NCBI GenBank assembly: GCA_029260655.1
Contig: JAJDCU010000040.1
Coordinates: forward strand, 36,705 to 100,704
DNA length: 64,000 nucleotides
Origin: Phycisphaeraceae bacterium
Lineage (GTDB): Bacteria > Planctomycetota > Phycisphaerae > Phycisphaerales > Phycisphaeraceae
Reading direction: 5' to 3'
In this document: in pieces, positions 42,326 through 50,005 of the stretch
How positions within the stretch are numbered: position 1 is the stretch's first letter
Layout of the letters: every line of letters begins with the position of its first letter
The notes under the pieces: generated by a model
The model's database searches: none
What the model saw: only the letters and a program-made list of their open reading frames with translations
What the model was told of the DNA's origin: nothing
Program-made: the position numbers and the translations under genes

Positions 42326-42490
42326 GCAACCGCCAAGATACCAGGGACGCTAGGGTAGAATATGGAGGTAGCCGCAAATGAACGCGGATGAGCACAAATT
42401 GAGCCCGATGAATGGGCCTGTTTGATTCGCGTTCATCTGCGTTTATTCGCGGCCTATCTTCTCCGCGGCCTTGGCGCCTTGGCGGTTCAA
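42326..42490. repeat. Composite inverted pair of two phrase families (element R6)
   Basis: The left arm (42326-42402) begins with ACCGCCAAGA, the R4 phrase, then ATGAACGCGG-ATGAGCACAA with a 10-bp period, the R5 phrase. The right arm (42423-42490) carries the mirror image, ending in CCTTGGCGGTTCAA. Two families found singly elsewhere in the window are nested here. It lies between the divergent ABC ATPase and peptidase genes. Confidence 0.85.
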
Positions 42491-42536
42491 ACAATGACGT
42501 TGGTTTCATAGCGGCAAGCCCGTCGCGGAGAGAGTC

Positions 42537-43724
42537 ATGCAAGCCCGACACGAGAAGTACCTGCTTGAATTAACTGGTTTGCCGACCGCGACCGGGCGCG
42601 AGGGCCGGGTCGTGGATTGGATCGAGCGTTGGACCCGACGGCGACGATCGGTCGAGCTTCATCGCGACCGCTACGGCAACCTGATGCTCAAACGGGTCGG
42701 CTCCCGTTCGCGCAAGCCGATCGTGTTCACCGCGCATATGGATCACCCGGCGTTTGTGGTGGTCGAACAGATCGATTCAAAGCAGGTGCTCGCCGAGTTT
42801 CGTGGCGGGGTCCAGGACCGGTACTTCGTGGGTTCGCGTGTCCGTTTACGCTTAGGCGGGGCCGAGTCGCGCCCCGGCCGTGTGCTGCGGTTGGATGCGC
42901 CCGTGAAACCGAGGCTTGATAAGCGTGCGGTGATCGGGTTTGCCCGACCGGTGACCGCTAACGCCGGCGATGTGATCACATGGGACCTCGCACCGCCTAA
43001 GATCGTTCGCGGCCTGCTCAGCGCCCCGGCGTGTGACGACCTGGCCGGGTTGGCGGCGGCGATCGCGGCGTTCGAGGTCCTGCTCAAGGCCGCGCCGCGC
43101 CCCGGCGCCGCCGATGTACGAGTCCTTCTGACCCGGGCGGAGGAGGTCGGGTTTATCGGCGCGATCGGGGCCTGTAAGAGCGGGATTATCCCCAAGGCCG
43201 CGCGGCTGATTGCGCTGGAGACCTCCAAGAGCTTCGCCGACTCACCGATCGGGGCCGGGCCGATCGTGCGCGTGGGCGACCGCACCGCCAGCTTCGACCC
43301 CGGGCTGACCTACTGCGTCGGTCAGGTCGCACAACGCATCGAACAACGCGACCCAGGCTTCAACTGGCAACGCAAACTCATGCCCGGCGGGACCTGTGAG
43401 GCAACCGCTTACCAGGCGCTTGGCTATACCGCGACCTGTCTGTGCCTGCCGCTTGGCAACTACCACAACATGAACGACGGGACGCCCATGGTGTTTGCGG
43501 GCGCGAAGCGCAGCGGGAGATCGAAGGCGGTTGCGCGCGCTCGGCCGTGTAAGGCGAAGATCGACGCCGAGGTGATCTCACTGTCGGACTATCACGCCCT
43601 AGTGCGCTTGTTGATCGAAGCCGGCAAGACGCTTGATCACAAAGCGCATCTGCCTCCGCTGCGTAGACAGCTCGACACGCTTTTTGCGCGTCGACGCGGG
43701 TTGCTGGCCGACACATCGCTATAA
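42537..43724 (+). CDS. M42-like zinc aminopeptidase
   Basis: The protein is 395 residues of the M20/M28/M42 fold. Metal ligands are visible: His in FTAHMDHP, bridging Asp in APACDDLAG, the catalytic Glu pair in TRAEEVGFIG, an acidic ligand in ALETSKS, and His in GNYHNMN. Family members are cytosolic aminopeptidases or endoglucanase-like deacylases. The substrate is unknown. GGAG ahead of ATG 42537 supports the start. The C-terminal 60 residues after the fold are basic and lineage specific. Confidence 0.88.
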   Translation: MQARHEKYLLELTGLPTATGREGRVVDWIERWTRRRRSVELHRDRYGNLMLKRVGSRSRKPIVFTAHMDHPAFVVVEQIDSKQVLAEFRGGVQDRYFVGSRVRLRLGGAESRPGRVLRLDAPVKPRLDKRAVIGFARPVTANAGDVITWDLAPPKIVRGLLSAPACDDLAGLAAAIAAFEVLLKAAPRPGAADVRVLLTRAEEVGFIGAIGACKSGIIPKAARLIALETSKSFADSPIGAGPIVRVGDRTASFDPGLTYCVGQVAQRIEQRDPGFNWQRKLMPGGTCEATAYQALGYTATCLCLPLGNYHNMNDGTPMVFAGAKRSGRSKAVARARPCKAKIDAEVISLSDYHALVRLLIEAGKTLDHKAHLPPLRRQLDTLFARRRGLLADTSL

Positions 43725-44078
43725 ATCCGGGCCAATGCAAACGCTAAACGAAGAAGGGCGGGCGGGTCGGATTCTGCGCGTCGTGCGGGGGTCGGCGTGT
43801 GTGTTGCGCGGCGCATGGGCTGCGCGATAGCGGCAGGTGTTGCGCGGATGCGGGGGACATGGGGTCGTCCCCCCGCCCGGCGAACCGGCCTCGTAAGGGA
43901 CGATACTATATTTATATTTACTTATTTATCAAAGATTTATAGTAGCATCCAGTCGGCTTTGCCCTGGGCGGGGCGCTGTGTTGGCACGGCTGGCACCTGT
44001 GTTGCGTTTGGACCGGGGGCGGACTGCCGTTGCGCCGCCGGTGAAAGGTCAGTGTTTGTGAGACAGGATTTTCAGGCC
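43725..44078. other. Flagellar upstream region: hairpin, AT-rich block and sigma-54 promoter
   Basis: No gene is supported in these 354 bases. A strong hairpin GCGGGGGAC (43850-43858) and GTCCCCCCGC (43867-43876) lies upstream of a 50-base AT-rich block (43903-43952), unusual in this GC-rich DNA. The sigma-54 promoter at 43991 follows. The AT block could bind a bending protein or activator, as in other sigma-54 systems (inference). Confidence 0.6.
43991..44006 (+). promoter_or_regulatory. Sigma-54 (RpoN) promoter of the flagellar cluster
   Basis: TGGCAC (43991-43996), 5 bases, then TTGC (44002-44005). The GG and GC dinucleotides are 10 bases apart, as required at -24/-12. A second TGGCAC lies 9 bases upstream (43982) but has no matching -12. 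Transcription would begin near 44018, about 60 bases before the small gene coupled to flgF. Confidence 0.75.
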
Positions 44079-44303
44079 ATGGATGAGCAGATTTGGTTGC
44101 CGGTGATCCGTTCGTCGGGTTCGTCGACACTGGGCGAAGCGGTGCTGCGTCTGGCGGCGTTGGCCGAGTCTGCGCACCGGCGACAGATAAGTGAATCGTA
44201 TCAGGCGGGTGGTTCAGCGATGTTGCGGGCCGACGGACCGGCCCCGCGGGACGTAGTCGCCGCCGAGTCAGGCGGCCGGCTCCACAAGGAGGTGGACCGA
44301 TGA
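44079..44303 (+). CDS. Small protein translationally coupled to flgF, unknown function
   Basis: The protein is about 74 residues from ATG 44079 (GTG 44058 and 44052 are alternatives). It is helical and charged at its centre (TLGEAVLRLAALAESAHRRQ). Its stop overlaps the flgF ATG (ATGA), and the flgF ribosome site AAGGAGG lies inside its last codons (LHKEVDR). It is the first gene after the sigma-54 promoter. No known flagellar family is recognised; a chaperone or regulator of rod assembly would fit the place. It may also be a leader reading frame that couples translation. Confidence 0.5.
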   Translation: MDEQIWLPVIRSSGSSTLGEAVLRLAALAESAHRRQISESYQAGGSAMLRADGPAPRDVVAAESGGRLHKEVDR

Positions 44304-45079
44304 ACTACGGCCTGTATCTTTCCGCTTCGGGCGTCCTGTCTAATACATACAGGCAGGACGTCTTTGCCAACAATCTGGCGAACGCCGAGACGGTCGGGTT
44401 CAAGCCCGACATGCCCTCGGTGCGCCAGCGCGACCCCGAGTCGGTTGAGGATCAACTGGGCTACGGGATGTCTGATGCATTGATGGATCGTCTTGGCGGC
44501 GGTGTGCTGGCCGGGACCCAGCGGATCAATTTCACGGCTGGCGCACACCGGCAGACCGGCACCCCCCTGGATGTCGCGTTGATCGAGAAGAACCAGTTCT
44601 TCGCCGTGCAGTCGATCAACCCGGACACCGGCGAGGCCCAGGCCCGGCTGACCCGCGACGGGCGGTTCACCCTCAACAGCGCCCGCGAGCTGGTCACACA
44701 ATCCGGGCAGCGGGTGCTGGATGCTTCTGACAATCCGATCGTCATCGACGGGCAGGGCAAGGCGGCCATCGGCCCCGGCGGGCAGGTGCTGCTTAACGGC
44801 GAGCAGGTCGCGCAGCTCCAGGTTGCGCGGGTCGCAGATCTGGAAGGACTGACAAAGCTCGGTGACGGTTTGTTCACGATGACAGGGCAGGACACCCGTC
44901 AGGTCGTAGACAACCCCAGCATCAGGCCCGGGTTCATCGAGGCCAGCGGGGTCGATCCGATCACGACCATGATGCAGATTGTTGCCGCGACGAAGGCGGC
45001 GACCGGCAACGCCAACATGATCCGGTACCACGATCAACTGCTGGACCGGGCCGTCAACACCCTGGGGCGTGTGGGTTAG
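44300..45079 (+). CDS. flgF: Flagellar basal-body rod protein FlgF
   Basis: The protein is 259 residues. The rod and hook family N-terminus (ASGVLSNTYRQDVFANNLAN) and the C-terminal helix (EASGVDPITTMMQIVAATKA) form the coiled coil of axial proteins. The D1 domain shows LTRDGRFTLNSARELVTQ. It is shorter than FlgG, and the place before flgG favours FlgF, a proximal rod component. AAGGAGGTGGACCG gives a strong ribosome site. Translation is coupled to the small gene upstream. Confidence 0.88.
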   Translation: MNYGLYLSASGVLSNTYRQDVFANNLANAETVGFKPDMPSVRQRDPESVEDQLGYGMSDALMDRLGGGVLAGTQRINFTAGAHRQTGTPLDVALIEKNQFFAVQSINPDTGEAQARLTRDGRFTLNSARELVTQSGQRVLDASDNPIVIDGQGKAAIGPGGQVLLNGEQVAQLQVARVADLEGLTKLGDGLFTMTGQDTRQVVDNPSIRPGFIEASGVDPITTMMQIVAATKAATGNANMIRYHDQLLDRAVNTLGRVG

Positions 45080-45131
45080 CGGGACTGATTTTCACCCGGC
45101 GCCGGGCGCCGACGTATTGATGAGGTAATCC

Positions 45132-45941
45132 ATGGCCATCGCCGCACTACATTCCGCCGCCACGGGCTTAAGCGCCCTGTCCTCGGCGATCGACGTCACC
45201 GCCAACAACCTCGCCAACGCCAACACGGTCGGGTTCAAGTCGTCGCGCGTGAACTTCCAGGACCTTTTGTATCTGCAGAAGGCGCAGCCAGGGGTGGAGA
45301 ACGCCAACGGCGACCAGCGCCCCGCCGGGATCCAGGTCGGGCTTGGCACGAGGATCAGCAACACCCAGGCCGACTTCACCACCGGCAGCCCGCAGAAGAC
45401 CAACGCCGACTTCGATGTGATGGTCAGCGGCGATGGGCTTTTCAAGGTCTCGATCCTCCCCGACCAGGGCGACGGGGTCGGGTACACCCGGGCGGGGAAC
45501 TTCTTCCGCAACGGCGAGGGCGACCTGGTCTTGGGCAACGCCGACGGGCCCAGGCTCGAGCCGGCGATCAACATCCCGGAGGGCGTAAACAAGATCGAGA
45601 TTTCACCGGACGGGATCATCTCCGGCGTAACCCCCGGCACGAACACCCCCACCGAACTGGGTCAGATCCAGCTTGCGTCGTTCGTCAACCCCGCGGGGTT
45701 GGAGTCGATCGGCGGCAACATCTTCATCGAGACCACGGGCTCGGGCCAACCCATCGAGGGCACGCCCGGTGAGGGGACCCTCGGAACGATCCTGCACAAG
45801 TACCTCGAGTCGTCGAACGTCGACCCGGTGATCGAACTGGTCACGCTGATTAAGACCCAGCGTGCGGGTGAGATGAACAGCCAGACGATCCAGGCCGCCG
45901 ACGAGGCGCTGCAGGTCATCGGCAACCTCCGAAGGTTCTAG
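45132..45941 (+). CDS. flgG: Flagellar distal rod protein FlgG
   Basis: The protein is 269 residues. It has the family ends ALHSAATGLSALSSAIDVTA-type helix with NNLANANTVGFKSSR, and the C-terminal LESSNVDPVIELVTLIKTQR and ADEALQVIGNL. The DLLYLQKAQPG segment is the FlgG-specific region that sets rod length. It builds the distal rod that passes through the L and P rings encoded downstream. It is 52 bases after flgF. Confidence 0.93.
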   Translation: MAIAALHSAATGLSALSSAIDVTANNLANANTVGFKSSRVNFQDLLYLQKAQPGVENANGDQRPAGIQVGLGTRISNTQADFTTGSPQKTNADFDVMVSGDGLFKVSILPDQGDGVGYTRAGNFFRNGEGDLVLGNADGPRLEPAINIPEGVNKIEISPDGIISGVTPGTNTPTELGQIQLASFVNPAGLESIGGNIFIETTGSGQPIEGTPGEGTLGTILHKYLESSNVDPVIELVTLIKTQRAGEMNSQTIQAADEALQVIGNLRRF

Positions 45942-45973
45942 TTTTAAGTAACTGACGAACAAGGATGATCGTC

Positions 45974-47092
45974 ATGTTTGATTTCGAGCCGGACAACTCA
46001 CCCGCCGCCACGCTCCGCCGGATGCTGATGCTGCTGATCGCTGCGTTAGTTGTGGCGTTTGGGATCGCCGCCAAGGCCGACTCGGTCCGCCTGTACGACC
46101 AGATCGGCGTTGAGGGCGCGGAGGTCACACTTGGCCAGATCGCGGAACTGCAAGGCCCCGCCGCGCGGGCGCTCAGCGCGGTGGTGGTAGGGACGCTTGG
46201 CGACGGCCGCAGCGAGTTGGAACTATCGGTCAACGATGTCGAAGATGCGATGGACAAGGCCGGCGTTAACTGGGGCCTGGTCTCGCTTCGGGGTTATTCG
46301 GTTTGCCAGGTCACACGGCTGGCGCCGCCCCCGGACCCGATTGTCGACCGTGGCCAAACTTTCGCCGCAAACATCCAGACCCCGATCGGGTTGGAGACGA
46401 CCCTGACACTGCGCGGGCTGGTCGAACAGCGGATCGCTGAGTTGGCCGGCGTGCCGTTAAGCGAACTACGGCTCGGTTTCAGCCAGCGCGACACCCGAGA
46501 GCTTGACCTCGCGATCCTCGGCCAGTCCGTCGAGGTCGAACCGACAGCCCTGAACAGGCTTGGGCGGGTCCCGGTCACGGTGCGTCTGTACGAGGCCGGA
46601 CGCGTCTCGAAAACACTGCATATCAGCGCCAAGGCCGAACGCCGGATGCTAACGGTGGTCGCCGCCGAGCCGATCGGCCGCGGGGATCTGTTCACACGGT
46701 CGAACCTTGAAGTCCGTGAGCGCTACATCGACGACGACAGCGACGTGCCGATCACCGACCCGCTACAGATCGTCGGCCAGCAGTCGTCATCGGCGATGCG
46801 CCCCGGCGAGGTGGTCTTTGTGGATCGGGTCAAGTCCCCGGTGATGGTCAAACGCGGCGAGCTGGTGACGGTCCGCTGCGTGGTGGGCTCGCTGGTGGTC
46901 CGAACGATCGGCCGGGCCGGTGAAAACGGCGCGATCGACGACGTGATCATGATCCGAAACGAAGCGACGGGCGAATCCTTTCACGCCACCGTCGCGGGCC
47001 GGCGCGAGGCCGTGGTTTTCACACACCCAACGATGGGCCTGCAGCGGTCGGCCGCGATCGACAGCCGGGATGCATATGAGGTGGCGCCTTGA
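45974..47092 (+). CDS. flgA: Flagellar P-ring assembly chaperone FlgA
   Basis: The protein is about 372 residues. An N-terminal membrane or signal segment (RRMLMLLIAALVVAFGIAAK) is followed by a longer than usual N-terminal half. The SAF/FlgA C-terminal domain comes last (VAAEPIGRGDLFTRSNLEVR, SSSAMRPGEVVFVDRVKSPV, VKRGELVTVRCVVGS). FlgA helps FlgI form the P ring in the periplasm. ATG 45974 has AAGGA 8 bases upstream; ATG 45965 is an alternative. Confidence 0.88.
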   Translation: MFDFEPDNSPAATLRRMLMLLIAALVVAFGIAAKADSVRLYDQIGVEGAEVTLGQIAELQGPAARALSAVVVGTLGDGRSELELSVNDVEDAMDKAGVNWGLVSLRGYSVCQVTRLAPPPDPIVDRGQTFAANIQTPIGLETTLTLRGLVEQRIAELAGVPLSELRLGFSQRDTRELDLAILGQSVEVEPTALNRLGRVPVTVRLYEAGRVSKTLHISAKAERRMLTVVAAEPIGRGDLFTRSNLEVRERYIDDDSDVPITDPLQIVGQQSSSAMRPGEVVFVDRVKSPVMVKRGELVTVRCVVGSLVVRTIGRAGENGAIDDVIMIRNEATGESFHATVAGRREAVVFTHPTMGLQRSAAIDSRDAYEVAP

Positions 47093-47121
47093 CAAACTTG
47101 ACACCCAGGGGGTCTGTATTA

Positions 47122-47901
47122 ATGGAAGCCGATCATGATGCCCTTGCCCGTGGCGCTCGCGGGGCTTCGCTAAGCCGCAAGCCTTCTTTTCGCGCAGGCT
47201 CTTCTCTCTTGAGAGGTGTCGTGGCAACTTTGTTGATCGGCGCTGCGTCGGTTTCGGCGATAGGCCAGTCCTCGTCGCTGTACCTGAGGCAGGAGCCGGC
47301 GGCCTCGGCTTCTGTTGTGGGCGAAGGTCAGCTTTCCCCGGCGATCGCCGCCAACAGCTTTGTCGCCGTCTCGATCCCTCTGCCGCGTCAGTTTACCGAG
47401 AACGACCTGGTCACGATCATCATCCGCGAGTCGTTCCAGACCGACCTCAAGGCCTCGCTGGACACCGAGAAGGACATGAAGATCGAGGGGGAGGTCACCG
47501 ATTTCCCCAATCTGGACAAGCTCCTTGAGCTGGTCCTTGAGCAGGATGATTTCGCCGGCGGTGAGCCGAAGGTCGGGGTCGACCTGTCCAACGAGTTCCA
47601 GGGCGAGGGCGATTACTCGCGGTCCGAAAGCATGACAGGCCGGATCACCGCGCGGATCGCCGACGTCAAGCCCAACGGGACACTGGTCCTGGAAGCCCGC
47701 CAGATGGTCGCGCACGACAAGGAGGAGTTGACGATCGTCCTCTCCGGGACGTGCCGCGCCGCGGACATCACCGCCGACAACACCGTGCTCTCGACCGAGC
47801 TGTACGACCTGCACATGAGCAAGCAGCACCAGGGCGAACTGAAGAAGACGACACGCAAGGGTCTTATCACCCGTTTCCTGGAGGGGCTGTTCAATTTCTA
47901 G
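47122..47901 (+). CDS. flgH: Flagellar L-ring protein FlgH
   Basis: The protein is 259 residues from ATG 47122, which has AGGGGG 9 bases upstream; TTG 47089 overlapping the flgA stop would add 11 residues. The FlgH core is clear (FTENDLVTIIIRESFQTDLK, SRSESMTGRITARI, PNGTLVLEARQ, LSGTCRAADI). The hydrophobic signal segment (LLRGVVATLLIGAASVSAIG) has no lipobox cysteine, whereas FlgH is normally a lipoprotein of the outer membrane. Anchoring would therefore differ here. It forms the L ring around the rod. Confidence 0.9.
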   Translation: MEADHDALARGARGASLSRKPSFRAGSSLLRGVVATLLIGAASVSAIGQSSSLYLRQEPAASASVVGEGQLSPAIAANSFVAVSIPLPRQFTENDLVTIIIRESFQTDLKASLDTEKDMKIEGEVTDFPNLDKLLELVLEQDDFAGGEPKVGVDLSNEFQGEGDYSRSESMTGRITARIADVKPNGTLVLEARQMVAHDKEELTIVLSGTCRAADITADNTVLSTELYDLHMSKQHQGELKKTTRKGLITRFLEGLFNF

Positions 47902-47953
47902 CCACTTTGGCGCAGACACCACCTGGCCATGCGGCCTTGACGAGAAGCGAATC

Positions 47954-49036
47954 ATGAATCAACGAGCCGTTCAGTTTGTTTTTAGCCTTTTGTTCCTGGT
48001 CGTGCTTGGCGTTGCGCCAGCCGGTGCGGTGCAGGTTCAGGACGTCGCCCGGCTCAAGGGCTCGGAGACCAACAAGATCATCGGGATGGGCCTGGTCGTC
48101 GGGCTTAACGGCACCGGTGATGGCGGCAAGTTCCTCCCGGCGATGCGGCCGCTTGCGAAGATGATCGGACGGTTCATCGACCCCAACACCGTCGCCTCGG
48201 AGCTCAAGGACGCCAAGAATGTCGCCCTGGTCACCATCACCGCCGAGCTCCCGGCTAACGGCGTCCGCGAGGGCGACCTGGTCGATGCGCAGGTGTCGGC
48301 GATCGGCTCGGCCAAGAGCTTAGCGGGCGGGCGGCTGTTCATGGTCCCCCTGATGGCGCCCAGGCCCGACGCCGAGATGATCTTCGCCTTTGCCGAGGGA
48401 TCGATCAGCGTCGAAGACGCGGACAACCCGACGGTCGGCGTCGTCGAAAACGGCGCGCAGCTCACGCGCGACATCATGATCAGACACATCCAAAACGGGC
48501 AGGTCACCCTCGTGATCGACCCCGAGTACGCCTCCTGGCCCGTCGCACGCAACCTGGCGACCCAGATCAACGGCGAGCTGGCGCCCGAGGGCCCGCCGCT
48601 GGCGCGCGCGGTCGATCCTAAGAACGTCACCATCGATGTTCCCATGTGGGAACGCAGCGACCCGGCCACGTTCCTGGGCAAGATCATGGTCATGAGCTTC
48701 CCGACCAACCTCATGCCCGTCGGCGCCCGGGTCGTCATCAACGAGAAGACCGGCACGATCGTGATGTCCGGGGACGTGGAGATCAGCCCGGTGGCGATCT
48801 CACACGACGGGCTGACGATCACGCGGATCACGCCCCTGCCCGAACCCGTCGATGTCCAGCCCGTCGAGGTCGAGGACCGGTTTATCGGGGTAGACCCGGC
48901 CGACACCGGCGGCGCCAAGCTCGCCGACCTGCTGGAAGCTTTTAACCAACTGAAGGTCGATGCCCAGGACCGCATCGAGATCATCAAGATGATGGACGCC
49001 TCGGGCCACCTGCACGCCCGGCTGATTTTCGAGTGA
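47954..49036 (+). CDS. flgI: Flagellar P-ring protein FlgI
   Basis: The protein is 360 residues. A signal peptide (about 1-25, ending PAGA) precedes the FlgI body: RLKGSETNKIIGMGLVVGL, GTGDGGKF, KNVALVTITAELPANGVREG, LFMVPLMAP, VINEKTGTIVMSGDVEISPV and KLADLLEAFNQLKVDAQDRI. It forms the periplasmic P ring at the peptidoglycan. Its presence with FlgH indicates a Gram-negative style envelope with outer membrane. Confidence 0.95.
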   Translation: MNQRAVQFVFSLLFLVVLGVAPAGAVQVQDVARLKGSETNKIIGMGLVVGLNGTGDGGKFLPAMRPLAKMIGRFIDPNTVASELKDAKNVALVTITAELPANGVREGDLVDAQVSAIGSAKSLAGGRLFMVPLMAPRPDAEMIFAFAEGSISVEDADNPTVGVVENGAQLTRDIMIRHIQNGQVTLVIDPEYASWPVARNLATQINGELAPEGPPLARAVDPKNVTIDVPMWERSDPATFLGKIMVMSFPTNLMPVGARVVINEKTGTIVMSGDVEISPVAISHDGLTITRITPLPEPVDVQPVEVEDRFIGVDPADTGGAKLADLLEAFNQLKVDAQDRIEIIKMMDASGHLHARLIFE

Positions 49037-49043
49037 GAACCGG

Positions 49044-49451
49044 ATGAACGTCTACGCGACCGACAACCTGATCCCGCCCCCGGTGTCCACCGCCGCCTTG
49101 ACACAGCGCGCGGGCGTCGGCGAAGACTTCGCCCACGCGCTGGACGCCGCCGAGGTCAACGCTTCGGACGATCAGGCCAGGCTCGACCTGCTGCGCAAGA
49201 GCTCCGAGCAATTGGTCGCGACCACGTTTGTCATGCCGATGCTCGCCCAGATGCGCAACGACCCGTTCAAGAGCGACCTGTTCCACGGCGGTCAGATGGA
49301 GGAGGTGTTCGGTCAACGGCTGGACACCCTCCTGGCAGAGCGGATCGTCGCCAAGTCCGACTTCTCGATCGTGGACGCGGTGTACCGATCGGTCATCCAG
49401 CGTTCGCCGGCGTTAAGCGGTTCGGCCAAGGGGGTGGACACGCATGGATAA
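49044..49451 (+). CDS. flgJ: Rod-binding protein, FlgJ N-terminal domain only
   Basis: The protein is 135 residues. The rod-capping domain is seen as KSSEQLVATTFVMPMLAQMR and DLFHGGQMEEVFGQRLDTLL and AERIVAKSDFSIVDAVYRSV. The C-terminal muramidase domain of enteric FlgJ is absent, as in many phyla, so another lytic enzyme must open the wall. It overlaps the next gene by 8 bases. Confidence 0.85.
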   Translation: MNVYATDNLIPPPVSTAALTQRAGVGEDFAHALDAAEVNASDDQARLDLLRKSSEQLVATTFVMPMLAQMRNDPFKSDLFHGGQMEEVFGQRLDTLLAERIVAKSDFSIVDAVYRSVIQRSPALSGSAKGVDTHG

Positions 49452-49959
49452 GCAGATGCCCGCCAAGCTGGTCGCCCTCGAGCAGGTTCTGCGTCAGCAG
49501 TTACAGCTGCACGGTGAGTTACTTGAGCTACTTAAGAAAAAGCGTGACACGCTCCGCACCAACGACACGCGCGCGACGATCGACCTGTGCACGCTCGAGC
49601 ACGAGAAGGCGATGAAAATAGCGGAGCTTGAGAAGGATCGGCTCCGTTTGGTTGCGGACCTGACACTGGTGGTCGAGCCCGGCGCGTCCGAGCCGATGTG
49701 TCTGGCGGACCTGGCCGAACGGCTGGGCGAGCCGGTGCGTGGTCGGCTCCTGGTCACGCGCCAGCAATTGCTCGACCGGATGCGCTGTGTCCAGGAGGAG
49801 ACGTCGATCGTCCGCCGGGCTACCGAGTCTCTGGCCAAGCACATGCAGGGGATCGTCCAGACGATCGGAGCGATCTCCACGGGGGTTTCGACCTACGGCA
49901 GCCGGGGGGCGTTCCCCCAGTCAAACGCCGCGGTGAGCACTTTCAGCGCCACCGCGTAG
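49444..49959 (+). CDS. flgN: FlgN-family export chaperone
   Basis: The protein is 171 residues, almost all helical, with leucine-rich heptads (LVALEQVLRQQLQLHGELLE, LLKKKRDTLRTND). A disordered Ser/Thr-rich tail follows. FlgN proteins hold the hook-filament junction proteins FlgK and FlgL before export; both genes follow directly. The match is by pattern, position and length, not by a strict motif. Confidence 0.75.
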   Translation: MDKQMPAKLVALEQVLRQQLQLHGELLELLKKKRDTLRTNDTRATIDLCTLEHEKAMKIAELEKDRLRLVADLTLVVEPGASEPMCLADLAERLGEPVRGRLLVTRQQLLDRMRCVQEETSIVRRATESLAKHMQGIVQTIGAISTGVSTYGSRGAFPQSNAAVSTFSATA

Positions 49960-49965
49960 CACGAA

Positions 49966-50004
49966 CTGTTAACGGCTCATAGCAAACAGCTAAAGGCTAC
50001 TACC
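49966..50004. repeat. 7-bp-period phrase abutting flgK (element R8)
   Basis: Units such as ACGGCTC-ATAGCAA-ACAGCTA-AAGGCTA recur with a 7-bp period from about 49971 to 49999. No second inverted arm is seen nearby. The phrase ends about six bases before the flgK ATG, which has no ribosome binding site. Confidence 0.6.
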
Positions 50005-50005
50005 C

